A stretch of DNA of 64,000 nt from an uncultured Magnetospirillum sp. (GCF_903853455.1 NZ_CAINTR010000064.1:81005-145004), one strand, 5' to 3'; positions 10,725 through 20,006 are shown, counted from the stretch's first letter. The notes: generated from the sequence alone by a model not told the origin. Program-made: numbers and translations.

Positions 10725-12343
10725 AGCCGGTATTTCTCCAAGGTGCGCGCCAGCTTCTGGCCGAGTTGGTTCAGATCGAGGGAGGCCTTCTCAAGATGGG
10801 CGGTGGTCGTCGCCGTCTGCTGGCTGGCCTGGCGGATCTCGTGCAGCGCCTGGGTCACCTGTTCCAGACCGATCTGCTGCTGATTGGTGGCGCCGACGAT
10901 CTGCTGGAAGGCGTGGACGCTTTCCTGGATGTTGTCCGACATCTGGCGGATGACGTGTTCGGACATGGTGGTCCGCTCGCGGCCGGTCTCGACCCGCTTG
11001 AGCGCCTCCTCGGTCAGCATCACCGAGGTGTTGATGCCCTTCTGGGTCTGCTCCAGGATGCCGCGCACCTGCGAGGTGGCTTCCTTGGCCTGATCCGCGA
11101 GATTCTTGATCTCGTTGGCCACCACCGAGAAGCGGCGTCCCTGGTCGCGGGCGTCGGCGGCTTCGATGGCGGCGTTGAGCGCCACCAGATTGGACTGTTC
11201 CGCGATCTCGTTGACGGTGGCGATGATCTCGCCCACCGCCTGGGTCCGCTCGGACAGGGTGATGATGTTCTCGGCCACCGTCTCGGTCTGCTCGCGGATG
11301 GCCTCCATGCCCACCGAGGCATCCCGCACCGCCTGGAGGCCGGCGACACCCGAGGTCGCCACCGCCTCGGCGGTGCCGGCCACCTGACGCGAGCGCTCGG
11401 CCACCTGCTTGCCCGACAGGCTGATCTCCTCCACCGTGGTGGTGATTTCCTGAACCGCCGCCGCCTGCTGCTTGGTGCCGGCCGCCTGCTCCTGCGCCGA
11501 GGAAAGAATGGCGTTGGCCGCCGCGGTCAGGGCGTCGCAAACCGTCCGGCTCTGCAACGCCACGTCGCGCTGACTGGCCAGCATGTCGTTGAACGCCACT
11601 TGAAGCACCGCGATCTCGTCGGACGAGGCGATCTCCAGCGGCACGATGCGCAGATCGCCTTCGGCGACCTTGCGGGCGGCCTCGGCGCAGGCCGCCAGCG
11701 GATCGGAGAGCTGGCGGCCGATCTTGGAGCTGACGATCAGACCGGCCATGGCGCAGATCAGGCCGACCACGATCTGAAGCGCGATCATGGATTGAATGGA
11801 GGAATCGGCCTGACGATCCAGCATCTTGACCGCGACTTCGGACGAATCGCTGAGTTGCAGCTGGGTCGCCAGCAGGTCCTTGAGCTTCTCCAACCGCTTG
11901 GGGTCGCTTGCCGGCAGCGCCAGATAGGCATTGGCCGCCGTCTCGTACTGCCGCAACGCCACCGCCTGCTCCGCCAGTTTGGCGTGAATCTCGACGGTGG
12001 GAGCCGGCGGCAGGTCCGCCCGGGCGCCGGTGTCGAGATTGGTGATGACCTCGCCGCCGTCCATCAGCGCCGCCAGGCTGTCGCGCATCAGCTTCAGGGT
12101 GCCCTGCGACTCCGAGGGCAGTCCGGTCCCGACCAGCAGGACCTCCTTGGTGAACTTCTGCGACAGCATGCGCTGGCGGCCGGCCATGTCGGTAACCAGC
12201 GACTGCTGGAAATGGCTGCGGAGCAACATCACGTTGAAGGCGATCAGCCCGGCAAGGACGAAGGTGAAGGCCACGGACACGGTGGAAAACTTCCGGCGCA
12301 GCGTCATGTCTTTCCACAGCGAATGGTGAGCGGGCTTATTCAT
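10721..12343 (-). CDS. methyl-accepting chemotaxis protein with PilJ/NarX-type sensor
   Basis: A 540-residue inner-membrane receptor. One N-terminal membrane segment leads into a periplasmic helical domain that begins AGRQRMLSQKFTKE, a motif of the PilJ-type N-terminal domain related to the NarX P-box. A second membrane segment (around the residues IQIVVGLICAMAGLIV-like stretch) is followed by HAMP and the signalling hairpin, whose tip reads EIAEQSNLVALNAAIEAA. No CheR-tethering pentapeptide ends the protein. I chose the ATG at 12343 because AAGGAAG lies at proper spacing. The upstream in-frame start at 12367 would overlap the preceding cheW by 13 bases. It is the only receptor in this operon and so its likely dedicated input. 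Confidence 0.9.
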   Translation of the reverse strand: MNKPAHHSLWKDMTLRRKFSTVSVAFTFVLAGLIAFNVMLLRSHFQQSLVTDMAGRQRMLSQKFTKEVLLVGTGLPSESQGTLKLMRDSLAALMDGGEVITNLDTGARADLPPAPTVEIHAKLAEQAVALRQYETAANAYLALPASDPKRLEKLKDLLATQLQLSDSSEVAVKMLDRQADSSIQSMIALQIVVGLICAMAGLIVSSKIGRQLSDPLAACAEAARKVAEGDLRIVPLEIASSDEIAVLQVAFNDMLASQRDVALQSRTVCDALTAAANAILSSAQEQAAGTKQQAAAVQEITTTVEEISLSGKQVAERSRQVAGTAEAVATSGVAGLQAVRDASVGMEAIREQTETVAENIITLSERTQAVGEIIATVNEIAEQSNLVALNAAIEAADARDQGRRFSVVANEIKNLADQAKEATSQVRGILEQTQKGINTSVMLTEEALKRVETGRERTTMSEHVIRQMSDNIQESVHAFQQIVGATNQQQIGLEQVTQALHEIRQASQQTATTTAHLEKASLDLNQLGQKLARTLEKYRL

Positions 12344-12354
12344 CGTGACTTCCT

Positions 12355-12966
12355 TCATGAAGCGCATCTGGTATCGGGTCGGGCGTCCCGCAGGACATCG
12401 AGAGCCAGGATCTGGTGTGTATCAAGCAGGATCAGCACTTCCGATCCAATTCCGGCGCCGATGCCGGTGACGAAGCGCTGTGGCAAGCCGTTGCCGGACT
12501 CCTGAGGGTTGGTGAGCGTCGCCGGATCGACCGCGACGATGCGTTCCAGCGCATCGACCCGCAAACCGACCTCGGCGCCGTCGTCATCGATGAACGCCGC
12601 CCAGGTCGGGGCGTCGGCCGCCGGCGGCTCGAGCCCCAGCAGGGAATGCAGGTCGAGCACCGGGCGAATTTCCCCCCGGAGATTGGTGACGCCGAGCAGG
12701 TATTGCGGCTGGCCCGGTACCGGCGTCCAGTTGCCCAGCGGCATCACCTCGGACAGATCGGCCAGCGGCAGGCCATAGCGCTCCGTCCCGATGCGACAGC
12801 ACAGGGCGTTGATCCCCTGGGGGCCATCGACCACCACGCCACGCGGCGCCGCCAGCCGGCGCGTCCGCGCCTGCAACAGCGCCTTGTTGAAGGCGGTGGC
12901 GTGATCCCGTTCGGCCCAGTCGACGCGGGCATGCAAGCGATCCCGCAGAGTGGCGGCGTCTGTCAT
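12355..12966 (-). CDS. cheW: CheW-domain scaffold protein (second of two)
   Basis: A 203-residue CheW-like protein. The N-terminal helical extension of about 50 residues (coil-forming, Arg-rich) is unusual, since CheW is normally about 150-170 residues. The CheW fold follows, with recognisable stretches such as YGLPLADLSEVMPLG, LLGVTNLRGEIRPVLDLH and GLRVDALERIVAVD. CheW proteins link MCPs to CheA in the array. It lies 16 bp after cheR and just before the MCP gene. Confidence 0.88.
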   Translation of the reverse strand: MTDAATLRDRLHARVDWAERDHATAFNKALLQARTRRLAAPRGVVVDGPQGINALCCRIGTERYGLPLADLSEVMPLGNWTPVPGQPQYLLGVTNLRGEIRPVLDLHSLLGLEPPAADAPTWAAFIDDDGAEVGLRVDALERIVAVDPATLTNPQESGNGLPQRFVTGIGAGIGSEVLILLDTHQILALDVLRDARPDTRCAS

Positions 12967-12982
12967 GTCACTCCCCCCAGCA

Positions 12983-14476
12983 TCACACGACTCCGATCAA
13001 CTTCAGATGCATGTCGACGGCCTCGCGCATCTGGCCCACGGTGATCTTGTCCGCATCCGCCACCTGACCGTCATCGGGAAGATCCTTCAACAGGGTCAGA
13101 ACGTTGCGGAAGGCCTTGGCGGCAGCCACGGAATCGTCGCGCCGCAACAGGAACAGGCCGAGATGATAGTGCGGCAGAACCATGCGGCGGTCGAGGTAAA
13201 TGGCGCGCCGCAAGGCCTTTTCGCACTCCTCCGCCTGTCCGACCTGCTCGTGGATCATGGCGCGGTAGAAATGCCCCCAGGCATCCATCGGCGTCGAAAC
13301 CAGCAGGGCGTCGCAGGCCGCCGCCGCCGCGTCCCACTGGCCGCAATCGGCCAGCTCGCGAATCTGGGTCAGACCATGTCCGGCCGCCGCCCCCGGCGGA
13401 AGCGGCGCCAGGGGCTGAGACTGGAGTGGCTGAGACCGGGGCGGCTGCGACCGGGGCGCCACCGGCGGTGGCTTGCCCCGGGGCGAACGGGAGGGATTCG
13501 GCACGTCCCGGCCAGCATCCAGCGCCGTCAGCCGGGGCAGCACCAGGGACGGCGGCGCCTTGACCATGGGGGCCGGCGACGGCGGCGGCACCCATGGCCG
13601 GGCTTGATGGCCATCGACACGCTGGTACAGCACGGCCCCCGGCGTGTTGACCGTGCGGAAATCACGAAACAGATGCTGATTGGGCTCGGCATGGCCCATG
13701 ACCAGCCAGCCGCCGTCGCTCAGCGTCTCGTGGAAGCACGGAATCAGCCCCTCGATGGTCTCGGGACTGAAATAGATGATGACGTTGCGGCAGATGATGA
13801 GGTCGAAGCCGGCGATGTTGTCGATGATCGACGGAAACCGGCTCTTGATCAGGTTGTGATACTGGAATTTGACGAAGCGCCGGTATTCCGGGTTGATCTG
13901 CCACTGCGTGCCGATCTTGGTAAAGCAGGCGGCGCGGATATCCTCCGGCATGGCCCGGAAAGCCCACTGGTCGTAGCGGCCCTCGCGGGCCCGGCTGAGG
14001 AATTTCTGATTGATGTCGGTGCCCAGCACCGTGACATGCCAATTGGCGATCCGCGCCCCGAACTCGCGTTCGAGCATGATGGCGATGGAATAGGGCTCGG
14101 GGCCGGTGGCGCAGCCGGCGCTCCAGATGCGCAGACGGCGGGTCGAGCGGTTGCGCTCGATCACATCGGGCAGGATGACGTCGCGCAGAGCGTCGAACTG
14201 CTCCTTGTGGCGGAAGAAATAAGTCTCACCGATGGTCAACTCGGCCACCAGCGCATCCATCTCGGTCGCGCCCAGGGCAAGCCGCTCCAGATAGCCGTCA
14301 CACCCGCCGACCGCCAGCTCGGTCATTCTGGCAGCCAGGATCTGGGCCAGGTCCTCGCTCTTGTCGCGGTAGAAGGCCATGCCGGTGGTGTCGATCACCA
14401 GCGCCTTCAATCGAGCGAAGGCCGGATCGGCGAGAAGCGATTGGACCGTCGGATGCGGCATGACTTCAGCGTTCAC
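12983..14476 (-). CDS. cheR: CheR methyltransferase fused to TPR domain
   Basis: A protein of about 497 residues that methylates receptor glutamates using S-adenosylmethionine. The helical CheR N-domain is followed by the SAM-binding core with the motif IWSAGCATGPEPYSIA and the sequence FDLIICRNVIIYFS. A Pro/Gln-rich linker (SQPPRSQPLQSQPLAPLPPG) follows, then tetratricopeptide-like helices near the end (DAWGHFYRAMIHEQVGQAEE). CheR-TPR fusions occur in alternative-function systems. The GTG at 14476 overlaps the cheW stop (GTGA) and fits the coupling seen elsewhere in this operon. An ATG at 14461 is an equally possible start. The longer frame to 14572 would overlap cheW by 100 bp and is rejected. 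Confidence 0.92.
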   Translation of the reverse strand: MNAEVMPHPTVQSLLADPAFARLKALVIDTTGMAFYRDKSEDLAQILAARMTELAVGGCDGYLERLALGATEMDALVAELTIGETYFFRHKEQFDALRDVILPDVIERNRSTRRLRIWSAGCATGPEPYSIAIMLEREFGARIANWHVTVLGTDINQKFLSRAREGRYDQWAFRAMPEDIRAACFTKIGTQWQINPEYRRFVKFQYHNLIKSRFPSIIDNIAGFDLIICRNVIIYFSPETIEGLIPCFHETLSDGGWLVMGHAEPNQHLFRDFRTVNTPGAVLYQRVDGHQARPWVPPPSPAPMVKAPPSLVLPRLTALDAGRDVPNPSRSPRGKPPPVAPRSQPPRSQPLQSQPLAPLPPGAAAGHGLTQIRELADCGQWDAAAAACDALLVSTPMDAWGHFYRAMIHEQVGQAEECEKALRRAIYLDRRMVLPHYHLGLFLLRRDDSVAAAKAFRNVLTLLKDLPDDGQVADADKITVGQMREAVDMHLKLIGVV

Positions 14477-14991
14477 GGCGCAACCGTCCCGAGATCCGCC
14501 AGCCGAGCCTGGGCTTGGGCCTGGAAATCCGCCAGCCGCTGGCGCTCCTCGACCAGGAGGACGTTCCGCCACGACAGCAGTTGCACCACCTTGCCGTCCT
14601 GCTCCAACTGGTCGGACAGGCAGGCGTTGAACGATGCGCTGTCGGCAAGCCCCATGCTGGTGAACTGGTCGGCGGCGCGCACGCCGTCCACATGCTCGAC
14701 CAGCAAGCCCAGCGGTCGCCCGGCCTCATGATCGTCCCGCATGACCAGGATCGAGGCGTCGAGGCCATAGGTGCCGTCGTCCAGGCCCAGCAATTTATCA
14801 AGCCGCAGCACCGGCACCGCCTGACCGCCGAGATTGAGGATGCCCCGAACCATGCTGGGCATCTGCGGCGGCCGATCAAGCCACGCGATGGGAACCACCT
14901 CGCGCACCGCACCGACCGGCAAGCCGAATGATCGCCCGCACAACCGGAACGTAATCACCCCAACAAGATCCGCGCTGATTTGCCCGCTCAT
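14473..14991 (-). CDS. cheW: CheW scaffold protein (first of two)
   Basis: A 172-residue CheW protein of normal length. Typical motifs are FRLCGRSFGLPVGAVREVVP near the N-terminus and MVRGILNLGGQAVPVLRLDKLLG in the middle. It sits between the ParA-like gene (24 bp upstream) and cheR (four-base overlap). Having two CheW proteins with one receptor is normal for this type of array. Its last 40 residues are Leu/Gln/Ala-rich and helical. Confidence 0.9.
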   Translation of the reverse strand: MSGQISADLVGVITFRLCGRSFGLPVGAVREVVPIAWLDRPPQMPSMVRGILNLGGQAVPVLRLDKLLGLDDGTYGLDASILVMRDDHEAGRPLGLLVEHVDGVRAADQFTSMGLADSASFNACLSDQLEQDGKVVQLLSWRNVLLVEERQRLADFQAQAQARLADLGTVAP

Positions 14992-15015
14992 CGGTTCGCC
15001 TCCTGTTTGGGAAGA

Positions 15016-16107
15016 CTAAACCAAACCGATGAGACCCGCCAGCCGGCGCGCGCCTTCGAAACCGGCTCCGACCAGGGCGATGAACCCGATCAGCATCACC
15101 AGCAGGAAGGCCACCAGCGAAAGCCGGTTATCGATGAAGAAATGAATCAGCGCCAGATGCCAGCGTTCGCCCCAACCGCGGTCGCCGTACAGCATGCGAT
15201 CCAGCTGGTCCTCCTTCTGGCGCAACCGTTCGTCGGTGGCCGGCGCCATGCTGGAGGCGTTGCTGGTCTGCCAGGCGAACAGCCGCTCCATGGCCTTGTC
15301 GCGGGGCAGCCGCCCGGGAACCGTCTTGCCGGCCTTGGCGGCGATGGCCACGTGGCGGTCGATGAATTCCTCGGTGAAGTCAAGATGAGCCTGCGCCGCC
15401 GCCGATTTCGGCGCGTAGACGCAGACCGGCAGCCGCGAGGTCGCCGCCTCGATCACCATGTGGTCGCGGGGAATTTCGGTCTTGTAGACGGTGCCGCCGA
15501 GACGCGAGCGGATCAGCTCGTTGATCTTGCGGGTGGTCTTGTTCTTGTCGTTGATGGTGAACAGGACGCCTTGCAGCAGCAGATTCTTGTTCAACCCTTC
15601 CTGCACGTATTTGATCGACGGCAGGGTGCGGAGCAATCCGTCGTTGGCATAGGGGGTGGCGGTCACCGGAATGACCACGGCATCGGCCGAAGCCAGGGCG
15701 TTGATGGGAAGAATGCCCAAAGCCGGCGGACAATCCACCACCACGTAATCGCATTCGAGATCGGTATGGGCGAGAATGGTCGACAGCGTGCGCTGCGAGT
15801 TCTGCTGTTCCGACAGCTTGATCTCGATCCCGGCCAGGCTGTAGGTGGACGGCAGCACCCGGACGCCGTCGAACACCGTCGGCACCATGACGTCGGCCAC
15901 CGGCGCATGGCCGATGAAAAGATCATAGATGCCCTGTTTTATCTTCGGATCAATTCCCAGGCTCTTGGTCGAATCACCCTGAGAGTCGAGATCGATCACC
16001 ACCACCGATTTTCCGAATGCGGCAAGGCATACGGCAAGGTTGGTACTGGTGGTGGTCTTTGAAATGCCCCCCTTCTGATTGAATATGGCGACGATATAGG
16101 GCTTCAT
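15016..16107 (-). CDS. ParA-family ATPase with C-terminal membrane anchor
   Basis: A 363-residue ParA/MinD-type protein and the first gene of the chemosensory operon. The deviant Walker A motif is intact (FNQKGGISKTTTS; signature Lys near 12, P-loop Lys near 17). The Walker A' Asp lies in VVVIDLDSQGDSTKS and Walker B in YVVVDCPPALG. ParA-like proteins such as PpfA and ParC position chemoreceptor arrays in other bacteria, so array placement or segregation is a reasonable inference. The oddity is the extension after about residue 270: a charged, coiled-coil-like region and a hydrophobic helix (RLSLVAFLLVMLIGFIALVG) near the C-terminus. That would tether the protein to the membrane, whereas ParA proteins normally bind nucleoid DNA. 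No ParB-like partner is seen. Confidence 0.85.
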   Translation of the reverse strand: MKPYIVAIFNQKGGISKTTTSTNLAVCLAAFGKSVVVIDLDSQGDSTKSLGIDPKIKQGIYDLFIGHAPVADVMVPTVFDGVRVLPSTYSLAGIEIKLSEQQNSQRTLSTILAHTDLECDYVVVDCPPALGILPINALASADAVVIPVTATPYANDGLLRTLPSIKYVQEGLNKNLLLQGVLFTINDKNKTTRKINELIRSRLGGTVYKTEIPRDHMVIEAATSRLPVCVYAPKSAAAQAHLDFTEEFIDRHVAIAAKAGKTVPGRLPRDKAMERLFAWQTSNASSMAPATDERLRQKEDQLDRMLYGDRGWGERWHLALIHFFIDNRLSLVAFLLVMLIGFIALVGAGFEGARRLAGLIGLV

Positions 16108-16423
16108 GTGCGTGATTCGTCCATGGCGCCATATCGGGCGATATTCAAATATGTCAGGCCCATTTCAAAAACTTCCCCTAAAAAGGCGTAATTCCCACCC
16201 CAGGAATCAGTCCTCCACACACCGAGGGACCGGGGCCGCGACGACCCTGCGCGTATAGCTTAAGCATAGCCCGATTCCCGTTGCAACGAAAGACATGGGG
16301 GGAACTCTGAATTCTCGAAACCCGTTTCGATCACTTACCGGGTTTCATTGAGTCATAGTGGTCGCAGACCGAGTCGCCTCCCAAGAATCCCGACGACCGC
16401 CGCCGCGATCTTTCGTCACAAAC
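16108..16423. other. 316-bp intergenic region upstream of the chemosensory operon
   Basis: No credible gene. The region must carry the promoter of the leftward parA-cheW operon. It contains an 8-bp inverted repeat, GAAACCCG at 16317-16324 and CGGGTTTC at 16339-16346, with a 14-base spacer. No T-run follows on either strand, so it is more like a binding site than a terminator. No confident -35/-10 pair could be assigned. Confidence 0.5.
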
Positions 16424-16455
16424 AAAAACGCCGCCCGCGATATCCGCGGGCGGCG
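16424..16455 (-). terminator. intrinsic terminator of the Cache-protein gene
   Basis: An 11-bp perfect GC-rich stem (CGCCGCCCGCG with CGCGGGCGGCG) and a 5-base loop. On the minus strand a TTTTTGTTTG tract follows. It lies 23 bases after the stop of the Cache-domain gene. Confidence 0.88.
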
Positions 16456-16477
16456 TCGGGCCGACGAAGGGGAAAGA

Positions 16478-16945
16478 TCAGCTGGCCGGATAGCAGCCGG
16501 CCATGAACAGCAGGTCGCCGTTGGGCTTCACCCAAGTCTGCTTGGCGGCAAGCTTCTTGGTCTCGGGGTGGGTCCAGGTGTACTTGGCCCAGGCCCCGTT
16601 GGGGCCGGACTTGCCGGCCTTGATCATCTCCTGGATGATCATCACGCCGTTCACATCTTTCAGGCTGGGAAGGTCCGGGTTGTCGATCAGCTTGGGATTG
16701 ATGGCGTGCGCCTTGAAGATGCCGTCCATGGTCGCGACTATGACGTAGAGCTCGCCGTTGACCCAATCCTTGTTGCCCTTGTCCATGAAGTCGGCGAAGG
16801 ACTTTTCCTTGCCGACCGCGTTGAAATGGGCGATGGCCTTGCCCACCAACGCCTGAGCGGCCAGACATTCATCGGCGGCACGGGCCGAACCCGAACCGAT
16901 CATCACGGCGAAAGCGGCTAACATGGCCAGTTTGAAGAATTTCAT
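16478..16945 (-). CDS. secreted single-Cache-domain protein
   Basis: A 155-residue periplasmic protein. Residues 1-24 form a signal peptide (MKFFKLAMLAAFAVMIGSGSARA). The rest looks like a small Cache (sCache_2-type) ligand-binding domain: a long first helix (AQALVGKAIAHFNAVGKE), FADFMDKGNKDW, GELYVIVATMDGIFKAHAINP, and the end FMAGCYP. Such domains usually form the sensor part of kinases and receptors; here the domain is free. It lies directly downstream of an MCP gene on the same strand (35 bp), so it could be a soluble sensor or co-receptor for that MCP. The ATG at 16945 follows GAGGGAGGGACG. The mature protein has two Cys, which could form a disulfide. Confidence 0.75.
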   Translation of the reverse strand: MKFFKLAMLAAFAVMIGSGSARAADECLAAQALVGKAIAHFNAVGKEKSFADFMDKGNKDWVNGELYVIVATMDGIFKAHAINPKLIDNPDLPSLKDVNGVMIIQEMIKAGKSGPNGAWAKYTWTHPETKKLAAKQTWVKPNGDLLFMAGCYPAS

Positions 16946-16980
16946 CACGACGTCCCTCCCTCGTTGAATGCAGTTATTGT

Positions 16981-18681
16981 TTACGCCGACCGCAGGCGTC
17001 CGACCAGCCCGTCGACCTGGGACTGGAGGCGGCCGAACTCGCCCACCAGAGTCTCGGTGGTCACATGCACCGACGCGGCGGCGGTGCCCACCTGATCGGC
17101 GACCCGGCGAACCTCGCTGATCCCCGACGACACCGTCCGGGTTCCATCGGCAGCTTGGCTGACCGAGGAGGAGATCTCGCTGGTGGCGCGGCCCTGCTCG
17201 GTCACCGCGCTGGTGATGGCGGACAGGGCCTCGTTGACCCGGCCGATGGTGACGACGATACCGTCGATGGCCTTCACCGCCTGATCGGTCGCCGCCTTCA
17301 TGGCGGTGATTTCGCCGGTGATCTCCTCGGTGGCCCGCGCCGTCTGGTTGGCGAGGTTCTTGACCTCGTTGGCCACCACCGCGAAACCCTTGCCGGCATC
17401 GCCCGCCCGCGCCGCCTCGATGGTGGCGTTCAGCGCCAATAGATTGGTCTGGCTGGCGATGTCGTTGATGAGGTTCACCACCTCGCCGATCTTGCCCGAC
17501 GCCACGGTCAGGGTCTTGACGGTTTCGTCGGTGCGGGCGGCCTCGGCCACCGCTTCGCCGGCGACGCGCGAGGATTCGGCGACCTGACGGTTGATTTCGG
17601 TGATGGAACCGACCAGACGCTCGGCCGCCTGAGCCACCGTCTCCACGTTGCCGTTGGCCAGTTCCGAGGATTCCGCCACCTGGGCGGTCTGATTGATGGC
17701 GGTTTCGGCGTTGGAGGCCAGAACCTCGGCCTCGCCCCGAATGGAATCCGCCGCCCTTGACGCGGCATCGACGGCGGTGCGCACGGTGCTTTCGATCTCG
17801 CTGGCCAGTTCGCCCATGGCTTGGCGCTTGGACCGGGCGGCCTCACGCTGCATGGCCTCCTGTTCCTCGGTCAGCTTATGGACCCGCTGGGCGTTCTCCT
17901 TGAACACCTGCACCGTGGCCGCCATGGCGCCGATCTCGTCGCGACGGCCGATGGCCGGCACCTGGACGGCAAGATCGCCGTCGGCCAGACGCTCCATCGC
18001 CTTGGTCATGCCGCCCACGGCACTGGCGATGGCACGGACCAGCAGGAACGAAATCGCCGCCAGCAGCGCCAGGACGCCAATGGTGATGCTGATGAACAGA
18101 CTGCGCGTGGTCGCGGCGGCCCCCGCCGCCTCCTTGCGATTGGACTCGATCAGATCGGCCTCCAGCTTGACCATGCGCTGGGTCTCGGCCATCAGCGACT
18201 GGAAGCTGTCCTGGGCGGTCCACATGAACGACACCGCGGCGGTGAAGTCCATCTTCTGCATGGAGATCACCTGGGCGGTGTTGCTCTTGTAGAGGACCAG
18301 CGCCTGATCGAGCTTCTTCAGCAGCGCGTCCTCCTCCGCTCCAACCGGAAAGCGAGTCCGATAATCGGCCACGATCTTGCCGGCCCTGGCGGTGGACTCG
18401 TTGAAGGACGCTTCGATCTTGTTGATCTTGGTCTCGTCCACACCGGCGGCGTTCCAGGTCAGCAGGCGATACAGACCGGAATGGGCGTCCTGGAGGGTGT
18501 CGGACAACTCGCTGATCTTCACCGACTTGGCGAAGGAAACGTCGGCGATCTCGTCGAGTGTGCGCTGCTGAGCATCCAATCCCCTCATCCCGAGGAAGGC
18601 GATGATCACCAGCCCGGTGGTTGCGACAAAGGGAACGATGGCGATCTTGACCCAAATCTTCATGTCGTCGAGAAAGCGCAT
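16981..18681 (-). CDS. methyl-accepting chemotaxis protein, four-helix-bundle sensor
   Basis: A 566-residue receptor. Membrane segment 1 is at about residues 8-30 ([20 protein letters not shown]), followed by a helical periplasmic 4HB_MCP-type domain. Membrane segment 2 ([19 protein letters not shown]) leads to HAMP and the signalling domain, with tip [21 protein letters not shown]. The ATG at 18681 is preceded by AGGAGGGGGG, so the longer start is not used. There are no che genes in its own unit, so it probably feeds an array encoded elsewhere. It is followed by the Cache protein gene. Confidence 0.92.
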   Translation of the reverse strand: MRFLDDMKIWVKIAIVPFVATTGLVIIAFLGMRGLDAQQRTLDEIADVSFAKSVKISELSDTLQDAHSGLYRLLTWNAAGVDETKINKIEASFNESTARAGKIVADYRTRFPVGAEEDALLKKLDQALVLYKSNTAQVISMQKMDFTAAVSFMWTAQDSFQSLMAETQRMVKLEADLIESNRKEAAGAAATTRSLFISITIGVLALLAAISFLLVRAIASAVGGMTKAMERLADGDLAVQVPAIGRRDEIGAMAATVQVFKENAQRVHKLTEEQEAMQREAARSKRQAMGELASEIESTVRTAVDAASRAADSIRGEAEVLASNAETAINQTAQVAESSELANGNVETVAQAAERLVGSITEINRQVAESSRVAGEAVAEAARTDETVKTLTVASGKIGEVVNLINDIASQTNLLALNATIEAARAGDAGKGFAVVANEVKNLANQTARATEEITGEITAMKAATDQAVKAIDGIVVTIGRVNEALSAITSAVTEQGRATSEISSSVSQAADGTRTVSSGISEVRRVADQVGTAAASVHVTTETLVGEFGRLQSQVDGLVGRLRSA

Positions 18682-18785
18682 CCTCCCCCCTCCTGGTCCA
18701 TCCATAAACCTTGCGTCTTATCGCGCGCGCATCCAATAGCCGCGATAAGCCCGATCGTACAGTCCATTGGCTAGGTTAGCCATCC

Positions 18786-19907
18786 CTACTGTGCGGCTTT
18801 CTTCTGTCGCTGGAGGGGCGCATCGGCGGTGCCCCGATACCGCGCCAAGGTCGCGTCGGCCGCCACCCAACCATCGCGGATGGAGCGGTCGAGATTGGAC
18901 CAGTTCCAGTCGTAATTGATGTTGTGGGCCACCGGAATCTCGACGACCTTCACCTTGGAACCGGTTTCCAGCAGGTGGTACTTGAACAGCTTGACGTCGT
19001 CCTCGCTGGTGGTGGAAGCGAACAGCATCACCAGATTGTTGAGCGCATCGTAGAGATTCCGTGGCTGGCGGATCTGCTTGCGATCAAGGATGCGACTCAC
19101 CCAAACTTCGTCCAGGTCGGGATGGTTGGCCAGGAGGTGTTCGAAGTTGACCGTGTCGATGGTGGCCCCTTCGCAATAGACCTTGCCATCCATGGTGACC
19201 GGATCCTCGATATAGGGCAGCGCCGAGCAGGCGCACACCGTCTCGGCGCGGATGCGCTGATACTTGGAATCCTTGTTGCTGAACAGTTCCAGGCGCTGGT
19301 CGGTCAGGTTGTAGGCGTTGTGGTACAACACCGGCCGGCCGGGCTGGTAGAGATTCTCGAAGTTGATCTGCTGGAGAAAAGCGCTGTCGGGATAGAAAAT
19401 GCGCGACAGCCCCTTGGTGTTGCTCTGGTACATCAGGCTGGTCATGAACCGCGACACCGGATTGACCGCCATCACCTGATTGAGGATCAGGCTGTTGAAA
19501 TTGGCCTGCGACCATTTGCCGGGATCGCCCATGAAGGCGACGATGTCCTCGCTGGCCTGCTTGATGGCCTCGGGGATCACCAGATTGCGGTAATTGTCGG
19601 AATCCAGCGTGAAATTCAGCGCGTTGGTCGCCGCCGCCTCGAAATCGGGCGCGAAGGCGGCGGCAACGGGAAAGCGGTCGTAGACGTCGTCGGGCCGAAA
19701 GATACCCCGGAAGAACGAGGTCGAGGTCTCCACTTCCCGGCCAGGCTCGGCCTGATTCCAGACCACCCCCAGCCAGGCGCCGATGCAGGCCAGGCTCCAA
19801 ACATCGAAGTGAATGTCGGACTCCCAGTGGATGCGGTCCAACGCACCGATGGAAAGTCCTACCGCCGGGCCGCCGCCGGCCAGACAAATTGCGCGCTTGA
19901 TCGCCAT
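18786..19907 (-). CDS. patatin-like protein lacking the catalytic serine
   Basis: A 373-residue protein with a patatin-type N-terminus: AICLAGGGPAVGLSIGALDRI carries the glycine-rich oxyanion-hole motif. The nucleophile elbow, normally G-x-S-x-G, reads IGAWLG, so the Ser is replaced by Trp. The partner Asp of the D-G-A/G motif reads EGAT (Glu). Both members of the catalytic dyad are therefore changed, and ordinary lipase or phospholipase activity is unlikely. No signal peptide or membrane segment is evident. Possible roles are lipid or granule binding, or a regulatory pseudoenzyme. It stands alone between the MCP and msrA; CATAGCCC-type spacing gives a weak ribosome site. Confidence 0.7.
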   Translation of the reverse strand: MAIKRAICLAGGGPAVGLSIGALDRIHWESDIHFDVWSLACIGAWLGVVWNQAEPGREVETSTSFFRGIFRPDDVYDRFPVAAAFAPDFEAAATNALNFTLDSDNYRNLVIPEAIKQASEDIVAFMGDPGKWSQANFNSLILNQVMAVNPVSRFMTSLMYQSNTKGLSRIFYPDSAFLQQINFENLYQPGRPVLYHNAYNLTDQRLELFSNKDSKYQRIRAETVCACSALPYIEDPVTMDGKVYCEGATIDTVNFEHLLANHPDLDEVWVSRILDRKQIRQPRNLYDALNNLVMLFASTTSEDDVKLFKYHLLETGSKVKVVEIPVAHNINYDWNWSNLDRSIRDGWVAADATLARYRGTADAPLQRQKKAAQ

Positions 19908-20006
19908 AGCCCCCTCCGATTAAGCCCCTCATCACCCAAAGGGCATCAGAAAGCATGCTATACTGCGGCGCAATATCCCGCAACAGTAACATAAAGTATG
20001 CAAGGC

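Noticed and set aside
16317..16346. 8-bp inverted repeat GAAACCCG/CGGGTTTC as a terminator
   Set aside because: The loop is 14 bases, the stem is short, and no T-run follows on either strand.
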